Origin: Anaerolineales bacterium
Lineage (GTDB): Bacteria; Chloroflexota; Anaerolineae; 4572-78; J111
Direction: 5' to 3'
Length of the DNA stretch: 41,369 bases
NCBI GenBank assembly: GCA_012032575.1
Contig: JAAUSP010000005.1
Coordinates: 1 to 41,369 of the forward strand
The notes under the pieces are model-generated. The model was given only the letters and a program-made list of their open reading frames with translations. It was not told where the DNA came from and did no database searches. This document shows positions 1 to 9,574 of this stretch, one piece after another (the first letter of the stretch is position 1; each line of letters starts with the position of its first letter). Position numbers and translations under genes: made by a program.

Positions 1-60
1 TTGGGAATTGGGGATAAAAATAAAGGAAAAAAATCTCCAAATCTCCTAATCCCGGCCCAA
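1..60. repeat. 8-bp tandem repeat copy at window edge
   Basis: Two copies of AAATCTCC (31-38, 39-46) are followed by TAATCCCGG. The same wording recurs in inverted form at 34238-34298, so this is probably the right half of an interspersed palindromic repeat. No gene is visible in positions 1-117. Confidence 0.45.
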
Positions 61-117
61 AATTGGTGGAAAGAACTTTTCTGGGTGTCTATAAAATCAA
101 CTTGAAGGAGGGTATCA

Positions 118-498
118 ATGGCTAAAAGAAAACGGCGTGACCCTGGGAAAAAACCTTTCCAACTGCCACCCCCGGAGTCCAAGTACCCAATTGCTACCAT
201 AGCCCATTATGGCCCGGATAGCCGGACTGTCACCAAAATCGCGGTTGGTGTGGTCAATCAACACGATATGGTGCTGGCCATGGAGCGTTGGGCCGGGCCG
301 GATGTGGCAACGAACCCTGGAATCAAGGCCCAAATTCTGGCTTTCATCGGCCAACACGGGGCTAAAAATGTGATCGTGACCGATGGCGTCATCGGCTGTC
401 CCCACGAAGAAGGCCTTGATTTTCCCGAAGGCGAGGATTGCCCTTTCTGTCCCTATTGGAAGGGCAAGCAGGGAAGCGCAGCGCATAAGAGGAGGTAA
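118..498 (+). CDS. small conserved protein of unknown function
   Basis: A 126-residue protein preceded by a strong Shine-Dalgarno (AAGGAGGG, about 104-111), which fixes the ATG. The N-terminus is very basic (MAKRKRRDPGKKP). A compact alpha/beta-looking core follows, and near the C-terminus two cysteine pairs can be seen: GCPHEE, then DCPFCPYW with a CPFC motif. The CxxC arrangement suggests metal binding or structure, but no family name can be given. It lies 2 nt upstream of the SWIM zinc-finger gene in the same direction, so the two are probably co-transcribed and may act together. Function unknown. Confidence 0.75.
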   Translation: MAKRKRRDPGKKPFQLPPPESKYPIATIAHYGPDSRTVTKIAVGVVNQHDMVLAMERWAGPDVATNPGIKAQILAFIGQHGAKNVIVTDGVIGCPHEEGLDFPEGEDCPFCPYWKGKQGSAAHKRR

Positions 499-500
499 AA

Positions 501-2266
501 ATGCCTATCAGCGAAGCCCAAATTCGCAGCGCGGCCTCGGCTGAGTCGTTCAGTCGAGGGGAGGATTATTATCGCAATGGAGCCGTGATTGATTTGCAGC
601 AGCGCGGCGACACGTTGTTAGTTCAAGTCGAGGGCAGCGAGTATGACCCTTATGAAGTGACCATCGAGTTGGATCGAGGCGAACTGATTGAAGCCGATTG
701 TACCTGCCCTTACAATTGGGGCGGTTACTGCAAGCATATTGTGGCGGCCTTGCTGGCCTACCTGCGCCGGCCCAGCCAGATAACCCAACGTCCGCCTGTG
801 TCCGACCTGTTAGCCGGTCTCAACCAGGAAGAGTTGCGGGCGCTGCTCACTCAGCTTTTGACCGAGCAGCCTCGCCTGGTGGACTGGGTTGAGACGCAAG
901 TGGCGCTCAAGAAGACGCCGGTGGAAGCGCCGGTGATGAGCCAACCCCAGCAGCGGCAGATGCCGATTGACCCGACCCCCTTCCGCAAGCAAGCCCAAGC
1001 CCTCTTTCGGGGGTATGATTATGGAGATTACGCCGCCGGCTACAGTATTGCTCAACAAATGTCGCAGTTGATGGCTAAAGCCTCCCCGTTTCTGGACGCG
1101 GGCGATGGGCGGAATGCGCTCCTCATTTTAGAGGCGATTACCGGCCCCTATGTTGATAGTTGGTCTGAGTTTGATGATTCCGATGGCGAAATGGCGAGTG
1201 TGTTTGATGAATTGGGATCGTACTTGGCCGAGGCGGTTTTGAGCACTGACTTGTCGGTGGATGAGGGTAAAGCCCTGATCAAAAAGCTGACCGCCTGGCA
1301 AAACGAAGTGGATGATTACGGGGTTGACACCGGGTTTGGTGTGGCCATCGCCGCTGCCGAGCAGGGCTGGGATTATCCCCCTTTGCAGAAGGTTCTGCGC
1401 GAAGGCCACATTACCGAAAAAGGCGCGTGGGAAGGTGCGGCACCTGGTACGCCGATGATTTGACGCTGGCCCGGCTGAATGTGCTGGAGCGGCAGGGACG
1501 CACCACCGAATACCTGCGTCTGGCTGAGGCCGAGGGCCAGAATGCCCTGTACATGACCATGCTGGTTAAACTGGGCCGCGGCCAGGAAGCGGTCGAATAC
1601 GCCAAACAATACATGGCCACCACCGATGAAGCCCTGGTTTTGGCTCATGCGCTGCGCGAACATCACCAGCCGGCCGATGCTCTTAAGATAGCCGAGCAAG
1701 GGTTGTTGCTGCACGGCGAAAGCCTGATGCTGGCCCGCTGGCTGCGTGACTTTGCCACCCAGATGTTCCAGCCGGATTTGGCCTTACGGGCTGCCAAAAT
1801 TGTTTTTAGCCGTTCCCTCTCGCTGGCCGAGTACCTGGCGGCTGAAGCCGTCGCTGGTTCAGCCTGGCCTACGGTTAAGGTTGAGTTGCTCAAACAGCTT
1901 TCCACAGCGGTTGCCGGTAATAATATTGATATTTACCTGCACGAAGGGATGGTTGATGAAGCCATCAAAGCAGTTGAGAGGTCAAGCTATCCCGGCTACG
2001 ATGTCCTGGAACGGGTGGCCGAAGCGGCCATAAAGAGCCACCCCGATTGGGTTATTGGGCGGTCTCGTAAACAGGCTGAGGAAATTATGGACGCCGGAAA
2101 GTCGCAGCATTATCACCATGCGATTGGCTGGCTGGAAAAGGCAAGTCAGGCGTATAGGGAGGCCGGTCGAGGCCAGGAATGGCGCACCTACCTGGAAGGG
2201 CTCATCAGCAAGCATGCCCGCAAAACTTCACTCCGCCCGCGGCTGGAAGGATTGAGGAAACGTTAA
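501..2266 (+). CDS. SWIM zinc-finger protein with TPR-like C-terminal region (frameshifted)
   Basis: The N-terminal part (501-1463) carries a SWIM zinc finger of form CxCxnCxH: C67, C69, C77 and H79 (CTCPYNWGGYCKH). SWIM fingers bind zinc and are associated with DNA or protein interaction. The continuation (about 1445-2266) is all-helical and TPR-like. The frames join near 1443-1445: adding one base in the CC pair restores the reading from GAAP to WYADDLTLARL with no interruption. The restored protein is about 588 residues. Since the break costs one base and both halves keep normal coding character, a sequencing deletion is more likely than a dead gene. It sits directly behind the small CxxC protein, so an operon is likely. 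Confidence 0.8.
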
Positions 2267-2286
2267 ACGTTTGAACGTTTAACGTT
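2259..2286. repeat. near-perfect 28-bp palindrome
   Basis: The arms AACGTTAAACGTTT and GAACGTTTAACGTT are complementary except at the central pair. It overlaps the stop codon of the SWIM gene. Similar AACGTT wording recurs at about 28703-28735. No T-run follows, so this looks like an interspersed repeat rather than a classic terminator. Confidence 0.6.
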
Positions 2287-2296
2287 GTAACGCATT

Positions 2297-3064
2297 ATGG
2301 CTCCTTTTAATACTCACTTTTTGGTTGCTGAAAAAATTTGGCCGGACTTGCCCGGTCCCTGGCAGCCCTATTATGGGCAGTTCTGTTTTGGCTGCGTTGC
2401 GCCGGATGTGGACAAACTTTCGCCGGCGTTGTCTCAGCGGGACACCCACTTTTTTGATCGTTTTGGCGATTACGAGTTGATGGCCAGCGACCGCAGCGCC
2501 GCCTTTTTGCAGCATCAGGCCGAGTTTCTGGTCCAACCCTTTGCCCAACTTTCGCCCGACGCGCAGGCGTTTGCTCTGGGCTATCTCTGTCACCTGTGCG
2601 TAGATGAAGTTTCCAAGCACCTGTGGCGGCGCGAGGCCTGGCTGAATTTCAAAGATATTGGGCCGGGGCCGGCTTTTGCCGCTCTTGATGAATGGGTGCG
2701 TGAGCAGACCCGCAATTACACCGCCATTATTACAGCCCTGGAGTCGCTCCATGTTATTGAGGTTGTGCCGGTCATTCCTCTCCCAGACCTGCTTGCTTTC
2801 TGGCAGGGAGTTAACCAGTTTGTGCTGGCCACTGATGCGGAAGGCGAATACCTGGCCCTGGTGGATTTGTTTGACCGGCCCTCGCCCGAGCAGCGGCAGG
2901 AAAAATTGGCTTCCTTCCGCGCCTGGATTGATCTGGCCCGCCAGCGGGTTCACCACCTCAATGTGGATATTTTGCTGAATGCCAGTCTGACCCACAGCTA
3001 CAGCCGCCTGACCGACCTGATCGAAGGCCGCGTGCCGCCGCCGGGCTATCCAAACTTGGATTAA
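2297..3064 (+). CDS. zinc-dependent phospholipase C-like protein
   Basis: A 255-residue protein resembling the bacterial zinc-dependent phospholipase C / S1-P1-nuclease-like fold (Zn_dep_PLPC family). The sequence shows the expected histidine and aspartate ligand pattern: NTHFLVAEKI near the N-terminus, GCVAPDVDK around residues 33-41, RDTHFFD near 48-54 and GYLCHLCVDEVSKH near 95-108. No signal peptide is seen, so it is probably cytoplasmic, and the true substrate cannot be read from sequence. The first ATG follows a palindromic repeat and has no clear Shine-Dalgarno. It converges on the protease gene with only 3 nt between stop codons. Confidence 0.75.
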   Translation: MAPFNTHFLVAEKIWPDLPGPWQPYYGQFCFGCVAPDVDKLSPALSQRDTHFFDRFGDYELMASDRSAAFLQHQAEFLVQPFAQLSPDAQAFALGYLCHLCVDEVSKHLWRREAWLNFKDIGPGPAFAALDEWVREQTRNYTAIITALESLHVIEVVPVIPLPDLLAFWQGVNQFVLATDAEGEYLALVDLFDRPSPEQRQEKLASFRAWIDLARQRVHHLNVDILLNASLTHSYSRLTDLIEGRVPPPGYPNLD

Positions 3065-3067
3065 TTG

Positions 3068-6000
3068 TTACTTTTTCCGAATAATCGGCAAATAAAGCGT
3101 CTGAACCTTGAAGTAGGCTTGAGCCGTTAACACGAGCGGATCATTCAAATCGTCGTTAATCGTCACCCGGTTTCTGATGATGCTGCTGGTGTAGCTGACC
3201 AGCGTCCGATAGGTCAGCGTGGCGCTTTGGTTTTGCGCCAGCGCGGTGGTCCAGGTGAAGCTTTTGCCGCTGGTTACAATGGTGCCCTGGCTGGGCGAGT
3301 CAATCCCAACCATCTCCAAAACAGCCGGCAGGGTATTAGTGGCCGTAACGATGGGGTCATCCACCGGTCCCTCATTTTTTAAAATCAATGTATAGGTTAA
3401 AACATCTCCCGCAACCACGCCGGTTGCCGGGGTGACGCTAAAGCTGGAGCCGCGCAAATTGGGGAAGTTGACCTGCACCCGAGCCACCCGGTCAAACAGC
3501 AGGTTATGCTCCGGGTAAGCCAGCCAGCTTACCTGGTCAACAGTGGTACCCAGCGGCAGCGAGTTGGCCAGGCTGGCCGTGTAGGTTAACGTTTTGGAGC
3601 TGTTCCGGGCCAGCGGGCCGCTCCAGACCAAATCCCCGCCGACCAAACTCATTTCCGGGGAGGCCGTGCCTAAGGTCAATTCAGCCGGAAAAGTGGCGGT
3701 AAAAACAACGTTTGATAAATCAATCCAGCCATCATTGGTCAGAATGGCCGTAAAGGTGATATCGGTTCCATCGGTGGTGGTGTTGACACTGGGTGTCACG
3801 GTTGAAGCGCCCAGCCAACTCAACCAGCCCACCGCGCGCTGGAGCAGCCGGGCGCGGTCAGCCGGAGCCATAACTTCCGGGCCAAAGGCCATAAAGTTGG
3901 TGTGCCAGGTCTGGCCGCCGGAACCGAGTCCCTGGTTAGTCAGGCTGTTGGGTTGGCCTTCCTGCCCAACTCCGGCAATGCGGGCTGAGGTGGTGGGCGT
4001 CAAAGCGTCGGTCCAATTATCGTAACCCAGGGGAAAATCGAGGGGGTATGGCCCCAACGCTGTACCGACCGGACTCTCTGGCTGTCCGGTAAAACTGGTG
4101 CTGCTGTAATCTTCGATGTGAGCTGACACCCCCAGGTAATTTTGGGCAAAGCTGCTGGGGTTATGGTTGGGCAGCTTGTAAATGTAATCCTGCCCGCTGA
4201 ACAACAGCCGGCCGCCGCCGTTGAGGTAGGCCGCCAGACGATCTTCTTCTTCGGTGAGCAGCGGTTGAAACCAATCATACGCAGTGTACCAGATGGTCAT
4301 CGGGTACATTTGCAACGTTTCCAGGGGCGGGCTGGGCGGGGCTGCGCCGGACCAGGATTTGGGCACCAGCCAGTAATCGTAGGGGATGGCGTTGGTTTCC
4401 AGGGCTGCTTTGTATTCAGCCGCAAAGCTGTACCAGCGATCATCGTCAACCAGGTAGCACCGGCGCGGGCTTTGGTAGTGTGGGTGACAGTACCGCTAAT
4501 GGTGGGGGCGCCCGCAGCTTGAACGGTCAGGGTACGGGTATCGGAGACATGCCAGGTGTTGTTTATGTTGATTTGCATGCCCATAGTGATGGTTTGTGAT
4601 TGGCAAGAGGTCAACGACAGGTTGGGGGGTGGAGCGGGATTGACCGGCCAGTTGTAAGGTGTCCCACTGCTTAAAGAAAGGTTAAAAGTAGCCGGAGTCG
4701 CCCCAATATTGCGGATGCGCACGGTATGAGTAGCCACCGCCCCAAAATTGCCGATGACTGTTTGCTGGGCGGGGCTTAACTCCAGCCCGGCGGGGGCCGG
4801 CGGCTCGGTGAGCCAGTCGAGGGTTCTGGCTAATGTTTGGCTGCGGTCGGTTTGGCTGTTGATTGCTTCAAAGCCAAAAGGGAGAAAAGCAACGCGATAA
4901 GGAACACACAGGCCGACAAACACTCCGGCCAGCCCGCCGTCATTGCCATAAGTCAACAAATTCCGGGCAAAATCGCTGTTGATGTTTTCTATTACATCTG
5001 GCTTGACCTGGTTATTAGCGCCATCGCCCCCGGTAATGGTCAGTGATAACCCGGCGAAGGGGCTGGTTATCACCCCGGTAGCCGAAAAAACCTCGCTGGT
5101 TTCCTCAAGATATTGCGCTTTTAGATAACCCCGAAAATAGGGGGCATCGCCAAAAATAGAACCACCGCCGTCAAAAAAGGCCACATCCTGCCCGCTGAGT
5201 AATAATTTGCCACCCTGGCTCAAATACCCTCGCAGCGGTGCATCAGCCCCAATATAACCCGGCGAATCGAGCGGTGCAGACCAGACAACGATATCATAAG
5301 CGGTCAGGGTGCTGGTTACAGGTACGTCATTGGGTGTGCCGGCAGGATTGGTGATGGACCAGGTATCGTAAGGGTAACGGAGATCGGTTAAAGCTTGTTG
5401 ATAATAGCCAATTTCGCTTTCCTGGTACCACGGGCCGCTATCTACCAGCAAGATTTTGGGGGCCGGATCCAACCAAAAATCCTGACTGGTCACGCCGCCG
5501 TCATTGATGGTCAGGCCGACTACCTGGGTGATGCGGTGCGCCGCGGCTACCACGGTGGCGGTGTAGCTGCCTGCGCCTTCCGGCAGGGTTATGCTGTAAC
5601 TGCCATCGGGACCGGAGGTGGCCTGAGCCGGTGTTCCGGCGATGGTAATCGAAGCCACTAATGGCTGGCCCGTGCCCGTTTCGCGGACAACTCCAGCCAG
5701 AGAGCCAGTGGGTTGGCGGGTCAGGCTGAAATTTTGAACGGTGGGAGTTTGACTGGCAACTGTAAGGGCAAACTCTGTTACGGGATTATAGCCAAACGCT
5801 GAAGCGGTAACATCATAAACACCCGGCGCTAAGCCCTGAAGATAGGTACCGCTGACCGTCGTGGTGGCATAAATGGCCGGACCTCCGCCGTGTGAGGTGA
5901 TTTGCAGGGTGGCTCCGCCAATGGGCAAACCAGCCTGGGTGACGGAACCCTGGATTGTGCCAAATGAACCTACGGCCATGACCGCGTTATAGGCATCAAG

Positions 6001-7689
6001 ACGGCCCCATCCGGAATTATTGTTTGGAATGGGCGAGTCGAGTGGTACGGCGGTTGAGGTCAGGACCTGGGAAATGAGGCTGAGGTTGCTGCTCAGGGAG
6101 GGCGAGGCCTGGAGCATCAAGGCAATCACGCCGGCTACGTGGGGAGCAGCCATAGAGGTCCCATTCAAGTAGCTATAGGCTCCGCCGGGGATGGTCGAAA
6201 GTACCTCTTTACCCGGCGCGGCGATTTCCGGCTTGATTTTGCCCCAGGGGGATGGCCCCCGGCCGGAAAAGAGAGCAACTTCGTCGTTGATGTCGGTGGC
6301 CCCCACTGCCAACGCTATGTTTAAACTACCGGGCGAACCCACCGTCTCTGGATCGGAGCCGTTGTTGCCGGCGGCAAAAATGGGATAAATACCGGCGTTC
6401 AGCAAGGCCTGAATATCCGCCTGAAACTCGGTACTGCTGCCGGCATTGCTGCTCCAGGAGTTGTTGACCAGATCGGGGGCCAGGGCGGGGTTGCCATTAG
6501 GCGCTAACACCCATTGGAAGGCGCTGTGCAGCCAGCTATTGAGCGCTCCGCCGCTGCTGTCAAACGCTTTGACCGCAATCCATTTTGCGCCGGGCGCCAC
6601 GCCGAGGCCGCTATCAGCTACCATTGTACCCATGGTGTGGCTGCCATGCCCGTTGCCGTCAATCGGATAAGTCGCACCCTGGCCTGTTGCATCAAACCAG
6701 TTGCCCAGGTGTTGGGGAAGTTTGCCCGCCCCGGTATAACCGCGATATTTTGTTTGCAAAGCGGGATGCGTCCAATCAACACCCGAGTCTATGTTGGCAA
6801 CCACCACCCCTGTCCCGGTAATCCCCAACGCCTGGTGGACCAGATCGGCCCGAATTTTGGTGATACCCCATTGCGGGGAGGATTGGAGGGGTGGAAGGGT
6901 GGAAGATTGGAGGATTGGAGGATTGGAGGGTTGGAAGGTTGGAAGGTTGGAAGGTTGGAAGGTTGGAAGGTTGGAAGGTTGAGAGGTTGAGAGGTTGAGA
7001 GGTTGGAAGAATGGGAGGTTGGAAGGTTGGAAGAATGGGATGGTGAAAATATCATCATTATCTTGCGTCCTCGCGTCCTTGCGTCCTCGCGTCCTCGCGT
7101 CCTCGCGCCCAATTCTTATTTCTTTATCCAGCCGGACCACTTGCACATCGGGGCGGGCCGCCAGGGTTAAAATCAGGTCAAGTGAACCTTTAGCGGCCAC
7201 GGCGTTGACAATCCACAGAGGACGAATATCGCTGGCGGCGGTGATCTGCCCTTGACCACTTAAAGAAGGGCCGGCGGATGGGCTGCTCAACATTTGCAGC
7301 ACGCCAGCCTGACTGTTGAAGGCAGTTTGCTGCAGCGCGTTAACGATGGCCGTGCGCCTGAGTAATGGATCACCGGCATCCTGCGGCCTCAGGGCTGAGG
7401 TTGCGGCCGCCAGATTAGTTGAAGTATTGAGATAAACAATAAAAGAAACCGGCTCCGAACCGCTTTGAAGCAGCTTTTTGAGAAGCTGTGGTTCAATCTT
7501 GGTCAGCAGCGTTCGATCCAGCGCCACAGGGGGCAGGGCCGACTCCGAAGAAGGATCCACCGGCAGGGGGTCTGAATCTTTGGGAGGCAGCGGGTCTGGC
7601 TGTTGGGCCGAGATAGGGCCGGCCATTAAGACGGCCAGGCTAAAAAACAGGACAAGGGAGAATAGAAGAACGGGAATGAGTCTGCGCAT
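3068..7689 (-). CDS. secreted subtilisin-like (S8) serine protease, multidomain surface protein (frameshifted)
   Basis: A very large exported protease of about 1540 residues. Order: signal peptide 1-28; I9-like propeptide about 55-195; repeat-encoded linker 194-270; S8 catalytic domain about 273-575. The triad is visible: Asp301 (NIDSGVDW), His348 (GNGHGSH) and Ser512 (NGTSMAAPH). Then come two carboxypeptidase-regulatory-like beta domains, a glutamine-amidotransferase-like domain (KILLVDSG...LLLSGQD), a beta-sandwich, a second such domain, two DUF11-type repeats and a C-terminal LYLPIIRKK. The first frame (4297-7689) and the last (3068-4366) join near 4451-4470, where one or two bases are off; expected ...VLLVDDDRWYSF continues in the other frame. 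It is probably extracellular and cell-surface attached. The octamer arrays in the linker make genuine on/off frame switching possible, but the break at 4460 is outside them. Confidence 0.85.
6881..7040. repeat. 20-unit octanucleotide tandem array inside the protease gene
   Basis: Units of 8 bp run in perfect phase from 6881 to 7040. They are GATTGGAG and GGGTGGAA variants, six perfect GGTTGGAA (6929-6976), three GGTTGAGA (6977-7000), then GGTTGGAA and GAATGGGA mixtures. On the minus strand three units give an 8-residue period, FQPSNLPT, at residues about 217-270. Eight is not a multiple of three, so gain or loss of one unit would shift the frame. Confidence 0.9.
7063..7110. repeat. second octanucleotide tandem array (TCGCGTCC, 6 units)
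   Basis: Six units of TTGCGTCC or TCGCGTCC, the last being TCGCGCCC, lie 22 bp from the larger array. They are also inside the protease frame and encode a basic and acidic stretch (REDARTRGRKDART) at residues about 194-209. Confidence 0.85.
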
Positions 7690-7871
7690 AGGATTGATTC
7701 CTGTCTATACGGTAAGAAAAACTTCTATCAATTTTAACTGACGGGAAATTTGAGCGTTGAAGATAGTTTAATCTGCTCTATTCGGATTCAAAATCTGCGG
7801 AGGCATATTTGGGAACAAAAACTAACCCTGAAAAACCTAGCCAATGCTTGTCCTTCAACTTCAATTAAGCT

Positions 7872-7918
7872 GGAGTCCAAAGCTTGCTTTGGCTTTTCCA
7901 AACCAAGGTTTGGACTCC
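7872..7918. repeat. inverted repeat in protease-murE gap
   Basis: Ten-base perfect arms GGAGTCCAAA (7872-7881) and TTTGGACTCC (7909-7918) surround CTTTGG/CCAAAG sub-repeats. It looks like an interspersed repeat. The rest of the 7690-7930 gap is the AT-rich upstream region of the protease gene; a weak TTGATA / 16 bp / TATAGA match lies only a few bases before its ATG and is not called. Confidence 0.6.
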
Positions 7919-7930
7919 AAGCGGCATAAT

Positions 7931-9502
7931 TTATTCTGCTGCTGTAGGCAGAGTTAGCAGGGGTTTCCCCCGCAGGGCTGAGCGCATCGCCTGCCGGTCG
8001 TCCCAGGGATACTCGATCTCGCCAAAACACATGCTTTGCTCATGGCCTTTGCCCAGGGCAATCACCATATCATGGGGGCCGGCCAACTGCACGGCCCGAT
8101 AAATGGCCCGGCCCCGGTCGGGGATGCGCTCGAAAGTTTGGCCTTCAATCGCGCCTTTGGCCAGCATCGCGTTGGCGGTTTCAGCAATGATGGCATCCAA
8201 ATTTTCGGTGCGCGGGTCTTCGGCAGTGATGAGGGTCAAATCGGCCAGTTCGGCGGCAATCTGGCCCATCATGACCCGTTTTTCCACGTCGCGCAGCCCG
8301 GCGCAGCCAAAGACAGCTATCACCCGGCCTGGCGTCAGGGTGCGGGCGACGGTCAGCGCACGGTGCAGGGCGTTTGGTGTGTGGGCAAAATCCACCACCG
8401 CCATAAACGGCTGGCCTTCGTAGATTCGCTCCATCCGGCCCGGCACCCCGGCCAAAGCGGCGATACCTTGTTGAACTTGCGCCGGAGTGAGCTGAAAAAT
8501 CTCCAATGCCGCCGTGGCCGCGGCCAGACAGTTGCTGACATTGTAATCACCCACCAGCGTGGTTTCGGCGGTAAACGTGTGGCTGCGGCTGTGCAGGGTA
8601 AACCGGGTTTTGTCGGGCTGGTAAACAAGATCGTGGGCGGTCAGGCTGGCTTCCGGGTGTCCGTTCAGGCTGTAGCCCAGCCAGTTAACTTTTTTTTCGG
8701 CCAGTTTGGCTTTGAGATATTCAAATGACCAGTCGTCACAGTTGAGCACGGCTGTTTTGGGCAACTCTTTGGGCGCAGCCGTGGCCAGCGATTCAAACAG
8801 CCCGGCTTTGGCGGCGCGATAGGCGTCGAGCGAGCCGTGCAAATCCAGATGTTCATGGGTAATGTTGGTCACAATCGCCACATCGAAATCGCAGGCTGTT
8901 ACCCGGTGGTGGGCCATCCCGTGCGAGGTGACTTCCAGCAGACAAATTTCGGTTCCTGCTTCGACCATTTGGGCCAGGTAACGCTGCACATCAGGGGCGT
9001 CGGGGGTGGTGGTGTGCAGGCCCGTGTCGAGGGTTTGCTCGCCGATAACGGCGTTGACGGTGCTAATCATCCCAACCTTATGTCCGGTACGGAGCATGTG
9101 GTACAGAAAATTGGTGGTGGTGGTTTTGCCGTCGGTGCCGGTGATGCCGACCATCTGCAAGCGGCGGGCCGGAAAGTTGTGCCTGGCGGCGCTGAGATAA
9201 GCCAGAGCTTCGCGGCCATCGGGAACAACGATCTGAATGGGCGAATGGCGAATGACGAGAACTGGTTCTTTATTCGCCCATTCGCCATTCGCAGATTCGC
9301 AAACGATGGCTGCCGCGCCTCTGCCAATAGCATCCGGGATGAAGCGGTGGCTGTCGAGATTGACGCCGCGATAGGCGACAAAGAGGGTTCCCGGCTCCAC
9401 CTGGCGGGAGTCGAAGGTGATGCGGGTGATGTCGGGGTCTGTTCCGTTATCCGATTGGATTTGATAGTGGGGTAAAGCCGCGACAAGTAGAGATAGTTTC
9501 AT
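7931..9502 (-). CDS. murE: UDP-N-acetylmuramoyl-tripeptide synthetase (Mur ligase, MurE)
   Basis: A cytoplasmic ATP-dependent ligase that adds the third amino acid of the peptidoglycan stem peptide to UDP-MurNAc-L-Ala-D-Glu. The three Mur domains are visible: the N-terminal substrate domain (DSRQVEPGTLFVAYRG), the central ATPase domain with TGTDGKTTT at 121-129, TTTPDA and NITHEHLDLHG, and the C-terminal domain (DFAHTPNAL, GKGHEQSM). The usual DNPR motif that reads meso-diaminopimelate is replaced by EDPR (428-431), consistent with another diamino acid such as ornithine, which is reported for Chloroflexi. The ATG at 9502 (523 aa) is preferred over a GTG at 9538 because the protein then starts in the normal way. 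Residues about 70-88 are encoded by an inverted heptamer repeat and look like an insertion. Confidence 0.93.
   Translation of the reverse strand: MKLSLLVAALPHYQIQSDNGTDPDITRITFDSRQVEPGTLFVAYRGVNLDSHRFIPDAIGRGAAAIVCESANGEWANKEPVLVIRHSPIQIVVPDGREALAYLSAARHNFPARRLQMVGITGTDGKTTTTNFLYHMLRTGHKVGMISTVNAVIGEQTLDTGLHTTTPDAPDVQRYLAQMVEAGTEICLLEVTSHGMAHHRVTACDFDVAIVTNITHEHLDLHGSLDAYRAAKAGLFESLATAAPKELPKTAVLNCDDWSFEYLKAKLAEKKVNWLGYSLNGHPEASLTAHDLVYQPDKTRFTLHSRSHTFTAETTLVGDYNVSNCLAAATAALEIFQLTPAQVQQGIAALAGVPGRMERIYEGQPFMAVVDFAHTPNALHRALTVARTLTPGRVIAVFGCAGLRDVEKRVMMGQIAAELADLTLITAEDPRTENLDAIIAETANAMLAKGAIEGQTFERIPDRGRAIYRAVQLAGPHDMVIALGKGHEQSMCFGEIEYPWDDRQAMRSALRGKPLLTLPTAAE
9235..9292. repeat. inverted GCGAATG heptamer repeat within murE
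   Basis: GCGAATGGCGAATG (9241-9254) is perfectly inverted at 9279-9292 (CATTCGCCATTCGC), with a 24-base loop. It keeps the murE frame open and encodes the ANGEWANKEP region between the N-terminal and ATPase domains. Confidence 0.8.
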
Positions 9503-9574
9503 GAAAAATTTAATCCTGTGGCGGCCACCAGCCGACACTGACCCATAGGCGTCGAGCTACGATAATTTCTTTTA

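Noticed and set aside
6881..7110. CRISPR array
   Set aside because: Units are 8 bp and contiguous without spacers, and no cas gene is near.
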